Shown here piece after piece: positions 61,101-64,000 of a stretch of DNA of 64,000 nt. The first letter of the stretch is position 1. Each line of letters opens with the position of its first letter. Below the pieces are notes generated by a model. That model made no database searches. It worked only from the letters and a program-made list of their open reading frames with translations, and was not told the DNA's origin. The position numbers and the translations under genes are program-made. Location of the stretch: the NCBI GenBank assembly GCA_013399855.1, contig VXAY01004115.1:1-64000 (forward strand). Direction: 5' to 3'. Source of the stretch: Oxyruncus cristatus (lineage: Eukaryota > Chordata > Aves > Passeriformes > Cotingidae).

Positions 61101-64000
61101 CACAAAAACTAACTAACATGTGGGGAGTACTGCAGGCTCATGGGCAAGGACAGCCTCCTTCCAGAGTGGATCAGTGTTCAATAAAGCATATCCTTGGTTC
61201 TGTGCCTACCTTTCGCAAAGGCTTCAGTTTTGTCTCCATGATGAACTCGTACTTGCACAGTTCACAGCATCGCGTATCTGAGCTCTTGATCCACTGCTGC
61301 AGGCAGGCCTGGTGCACAAAATGAAGACTTCCCGTACAGTGACAGGGGGTAATCAAAGGGCTCTCATCATCTCCTTCACAGTGACATATCCTGAATCAGA
61401 AGCAAAGCTGCTCATTAGGAGAAGAGAAAGCAGAAAGGATGTGGAAGAGGCATGTAGTATCTGTGACCACACATGATTGTTCACTGAGGATCCTGAGACA
61501 TATATCAAAGGAATGTGTTCCATAAAGGAGCTAAAACCAAGGAACTCCATTGCTACGCAAGCACATACACAGGCACAAAATAATTGAGCACAGACACAGC
61601 TAACTAGACAGCTGCTTTCTAACAGATGAGGCAGACACACAGAGCTGACAGAAATGCAGCATCAAAAAAAAAAAAAAAAAGAAATTACAACATTTCATCC
61701 AGACCAATAGCACTTAACTGAAAATAGCATTTAAACAGATCAGATAGCACTTCTCAAGACAAAATACGCAGAGAGAGGTATAGCTACTCAAGTATTACAG
61801 TTCAAAACAGGAAATAAAGCAAAATACCTAAAACCATAGTGAAACAGCCCACCCCAGTATCACGAACAGTTAATTTAGCCTGGATTTTGCACAAGTGATT
61901 AATTCCAGTGCAAATTTGCTAAGAGACAGATTAACACAGCTGAACTGCAGCACTGAATCTGAACCCCAAAACACACCTACTCTAAACAGACTAACGGTTT
62001 TGCTTCTCCAATTCTTACTTTGCAAGAGCTTCTAAAGAAGCATTAGCTCTGCAAATTCCCCATTGTCCTCACAGCCTAACTGTGGAAACAGCAAGGATAT
62101 CCAATATAGTGTTACTACCAGCTGCTGACATTTGATTTCCAGATTCAATTTATACACAACCCTTGGGTTGTATCAAGCATTGTGAAATCCTTCTAACCAA
62201 GTGGAAGAGGTCATGAATTGAAAGGGGAATGGTGGGGTGCTCAGGGACTGAACACAAAATTACTAAGCATATGTGAAGTACGTCCTGGCATGCTGCCATC
62301 CCTGTCTCATTACTGAAATCTCTTACTGATGTGTAGCATCTTGCCTCTTGCAACCTTGCTGATAGCTGGCAAGTAGAAATGAAGGAGTGGGTGGATTACA
62401 ACAGCATCTTGTTGATGACAAGCCAGTACTGAACTAGATTTTGGTGGTAATGAGGGGGGAAATCAAATAGTATTGGCAAGTACTAACAAAGCCAGCTTTA
62501 GAAAGTGCTGTCAGGGAGGTGAAAGACTAGGATAGTAAAACGCCAGGTAGAGGGATTGGACATTTGCTCCTGTACTTGATGACTCCTGCTCCTCAGCCAC
62601 ATTTTGGAAGTGACAAGCGGCAGACCTGTAGACAAGTGGCCATGAAGACAGTCCTGACCTTGCCGTTCCCACCACCTGTGCACATTAATCCTCTGTGATT
62701 GGAACAAGGACATCCATCCTTTTTGGACCTCACATTACAGACATCACACAGGCCGACCACTAACAGCCAGCACTCAGATCCCCCTTTTGACCAAGGCATC
62801 CAGAAAGCTTTTTACAAATAAAAAAGTATTGTGGGATACAAACGGAAGGGAAAAAAATTTAAGCTATATTGACCTGATCTCAGAAGCAATTTTCAAGAAG
62901 TCTGTTTTCCTTCCGACTCCCACCCTCTGACCAACCCAGCAGTGCTGTCAGGACAACACATTGCTCATTAAACCCTAAGACATGTTCATCTTGGCCTTTA
63001 TTATGCGTGGCTGAGTCTCTCATAATGTTCCCAGCCTGGGCACTGATAAGAAAATAATACCATCTCAGAACCCCAAACCTGAAACAAATTTTAAGAGAAT
63101 TTATTTGACTCCAAAAGAAATTATTTTGCTTAGTAGCCTTGTTAAGTGCATCAGAGGAGTGCAAGACAGCAGATAGAAGGCTGCATGCTTCTAATCACAC
63201 ATATTATAGCAAGGTGACAGGGTGAAGAGACAGAAACAGCACAAAGGCAGGGGAAAGCAGAACGGTCACCACCGCACATGGGAGGGTTCAAAGGTAGGTG
63301 GTTCTCTGGTAAACCAACCTGCAGGTATCCCCCGATGTGGACACAGGGGAGAGAGGGGGGAACTTTTCTGAGAGGGGGGAAGGGCAGTCAAGGTCACTGT
63401 CCTTCTCAACTGAACAGAGTGGTGCCCGCTGCTCTTTCGTTTTCAGTTTCACTGAGGTGCTGTCCTCAAAGACGTCATCGTCTCCCATATCGTCTGAACA
63501 GAAGTCCGTGCTTTCCACCAGCATGCTGGAGGATTTCTCTGCTTGGAAGTGACTGGAATAGCTCTCAAGTTCATGAAATTTATGCAGGCTGCTGATGCTG
63601 GAGGTGTGGGAGAAGGAAAAAAGGTAACGCAACAGTTTTTTGCTCCTTGAGGTGTCATGGTCCACTTTGTCCTCCAGCAAGGGGATATGTACAGCGCTGT
63701 GGTTCTCTGCTCCTCCTGATGCACTCGAGTAGTTGGAAAGGGAAGGGATATAGGAGTGCTTAGAGTTGCTAAAAGAAAGAGGCCTGAGATTCAGCGGTTT
63801 CCTCTCTTTAAGATGAAATTTGTTAATCCTTAAACACTGCTCTTGAGTCGGGGTCAATTTGCCTTCTGAGCATGTTCGCTCCACATAGTCAAAGCACTCG
63901 CTGGTGCTCTGTGCCTTCTGGTCCACGTCATTGAGGGACTTGGAGAATTTCAGAGTGCGGGTGGGCTTTACATTCTTAGCAGTTCTGAGTGCCTGGCCCC
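54796..64000 (-). CDS. MARCHF8: E3 ubiquitin ligase MARCHF8, 5' incomplete
   Basis: Membrane-associated RING-CH ubiquitin ligase of endosomes and plasma membrane. It ubiquitinates surface receptors (MHC class II, CD86, transferrin receptor in mammals) and sends them to lysosomes. Four exons (63319 to window edge, 61210-61390, 57542-57689, 54796-55100) join in frame. Order: Ser-rich acidic N-terminal region; RING-CH domain with C4HC3 ligands (CRIC, PCHC, HFVHQAC, CELC); first transmembrane helix ([20 protein letters not shown]); short loop; second transmembrane helix ([17 protein letters not shown]); cytoplasmic tail ending [13 protein letters not shown]. The sequence from the RING on is nearly identical to mammalian MARCH8; the close paralogue MARCH1 is possible but the [16 protein letters not shown] tail and ALOX5 neighbour favour MARCH8. 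The start codon lies outside the window. Confidence 0.95.
55101..57541 (-). other. MARCHF8: MARCHF8 intron before the last exon
   Basis: 2.44 kb unique AT-rich sequence; no repeat family or embedded gene recognised. Confidence 0.8.
57542..57689 (-). CDS. MARCHF8: MARCHF8 exon with first transmembrane helix
   Basis: 148 nt. Acceptor TTTCTTGCCAG, donor GTATGT. Encodes [20 protein letters not shown], the hydrophobic [16 protein letters not shown] helix, then [14 protein letters not shown]. Confidence 0.96.
57690..61209 (-). other. MARCHF8: MARCHF8 intron after the RING exon
   Basis: 3.5 kb; contains T-rich runs near 58400 and an alternating purine-pyrimidine tract at 60935-60975. Nothing else recognised. 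Confidence 0.8.
60935..60975. repeat. Alternating GT/CG/TA tract
   Basis: CACACATATACGTACGTGTG followed by TGTGTACGTATGTATAT: an almost perfectly alternating pyrimidine-purine stretch of about 40 bases, self-complementary around ACGTACGT. Has potential to form Z-DNA or a cruciform. Confidence 0.8.
61210..61390 (-). CDS. MARCHF8: MARCHF8 RING-CH exon
   Basis: 181 nt. Acceptor GATTCAG, donor GTAGGC. Encodes [40 protein letters not shown] and [18 protein letters not shown]. All RING-CH zinc ligands in this exon are present; the first Cys is supplied by the upstream exon (..GDTC). Confidence 0.97.
61391..63318 (-). other. MARCHF8: MARCHF8 intron upstream of the RING exon
   Basis: 1.93 kb; an A17 run at 61664-61680, otherwise unique sequence. 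Confidence 0.8.
61664..61680 (+). repeat. Poly-A run (A17)
   Basis: Seventeen consecutive A, no recognisable retroposon body in front of it. Confidence 0.9.
63319..64000 (-). CDS. MARCHF8: MARCHF8 long-isoform N-terminal exon (partial)
   Basis: Open frame of 227 codons from the window edge to a donor GTTGGT after ..SGDTC-AG. The phase (two bases left over) matches the RING exon exactly, completing CRICHC. The product is Ser-rich with basic patches ([25 protein letters not shown]) and an acidic stretch ([12 protein letters not shown]). Mammalian MARCH8 has a short form of about 290 residues and a longer form with a large extra N-terminal exon; this is probably that exon. The 5' boundary is beyond the window. 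Confidence 0.82.

Overview
The window reads as bird nuclear DNA. It carries several CR1 LINE fragments (the dominant avian retroposon, with the characteristic ATTCTRTG-type 3' end), intron-rich vertebrate genes and isolated CpG islands. Every confident gene lies on the minus strand, so transcription runs from high to low coordinates.

Right part (about 50200-64000): the 3' portion of MARCHF8 (MARCH8), a membrane RING-CH E3 ubiquitin ligase. Four coding exons are visible. The first is a long exon typical of the extended isoform and runs off the window edge. The RING-CH exon, a first transmembrane exon and a last exon with the second transmembrane helix and cytoplasmic tail follow. A 3' UTR of about 4.6 kb probably follows, ending near a polyadenylation signal at 50203-50208.

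Middle (41861 down to 11453): a complete ALOX5 (arachidonate 5-lipoxygenase) gene. I placed all 14 exons by splice sites and reading frame. They join without a break into 674 codons, the length of the human enzyme. All iron-ligand side chains are present, but the last residue is Val rather than Ile. Several regulatory sites known from human ALOX5 differ: the PKA site context, the MK2 site residue, the C-terminal lysine triad and a nuclear-import segment. The promoter is a CpG island with overlapping Sp1/Egr-1 boxes that run into a 94-base assembly gap at 41951-42044.

Intergenic 42200-50200 holds no recognised gene. It has one CR1 fragment, simple repeats and an orphan CpG island at about 45230-46060.

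Left part (1-10030): five short minus-strand segments with good splice signals join in one open frame and end at a stop codon at 98-100. I infer the 3' exons of an unrecognised protein gene (about 119 residues visible). A 27-nt exon-like segment at 10003-10029 may belong to it. This is the least explained coding signal in the window.

ALOX5 makes leukotriene precursors in myeloid cells and MARCHF8 downregulates surface immune receptors. They are neighbours in mammals too, but there, as I recall, they are convergent. Here they are head-to-tail, with the sequence gap lying between them, so either a local inversion or a scaffolding error is possible.
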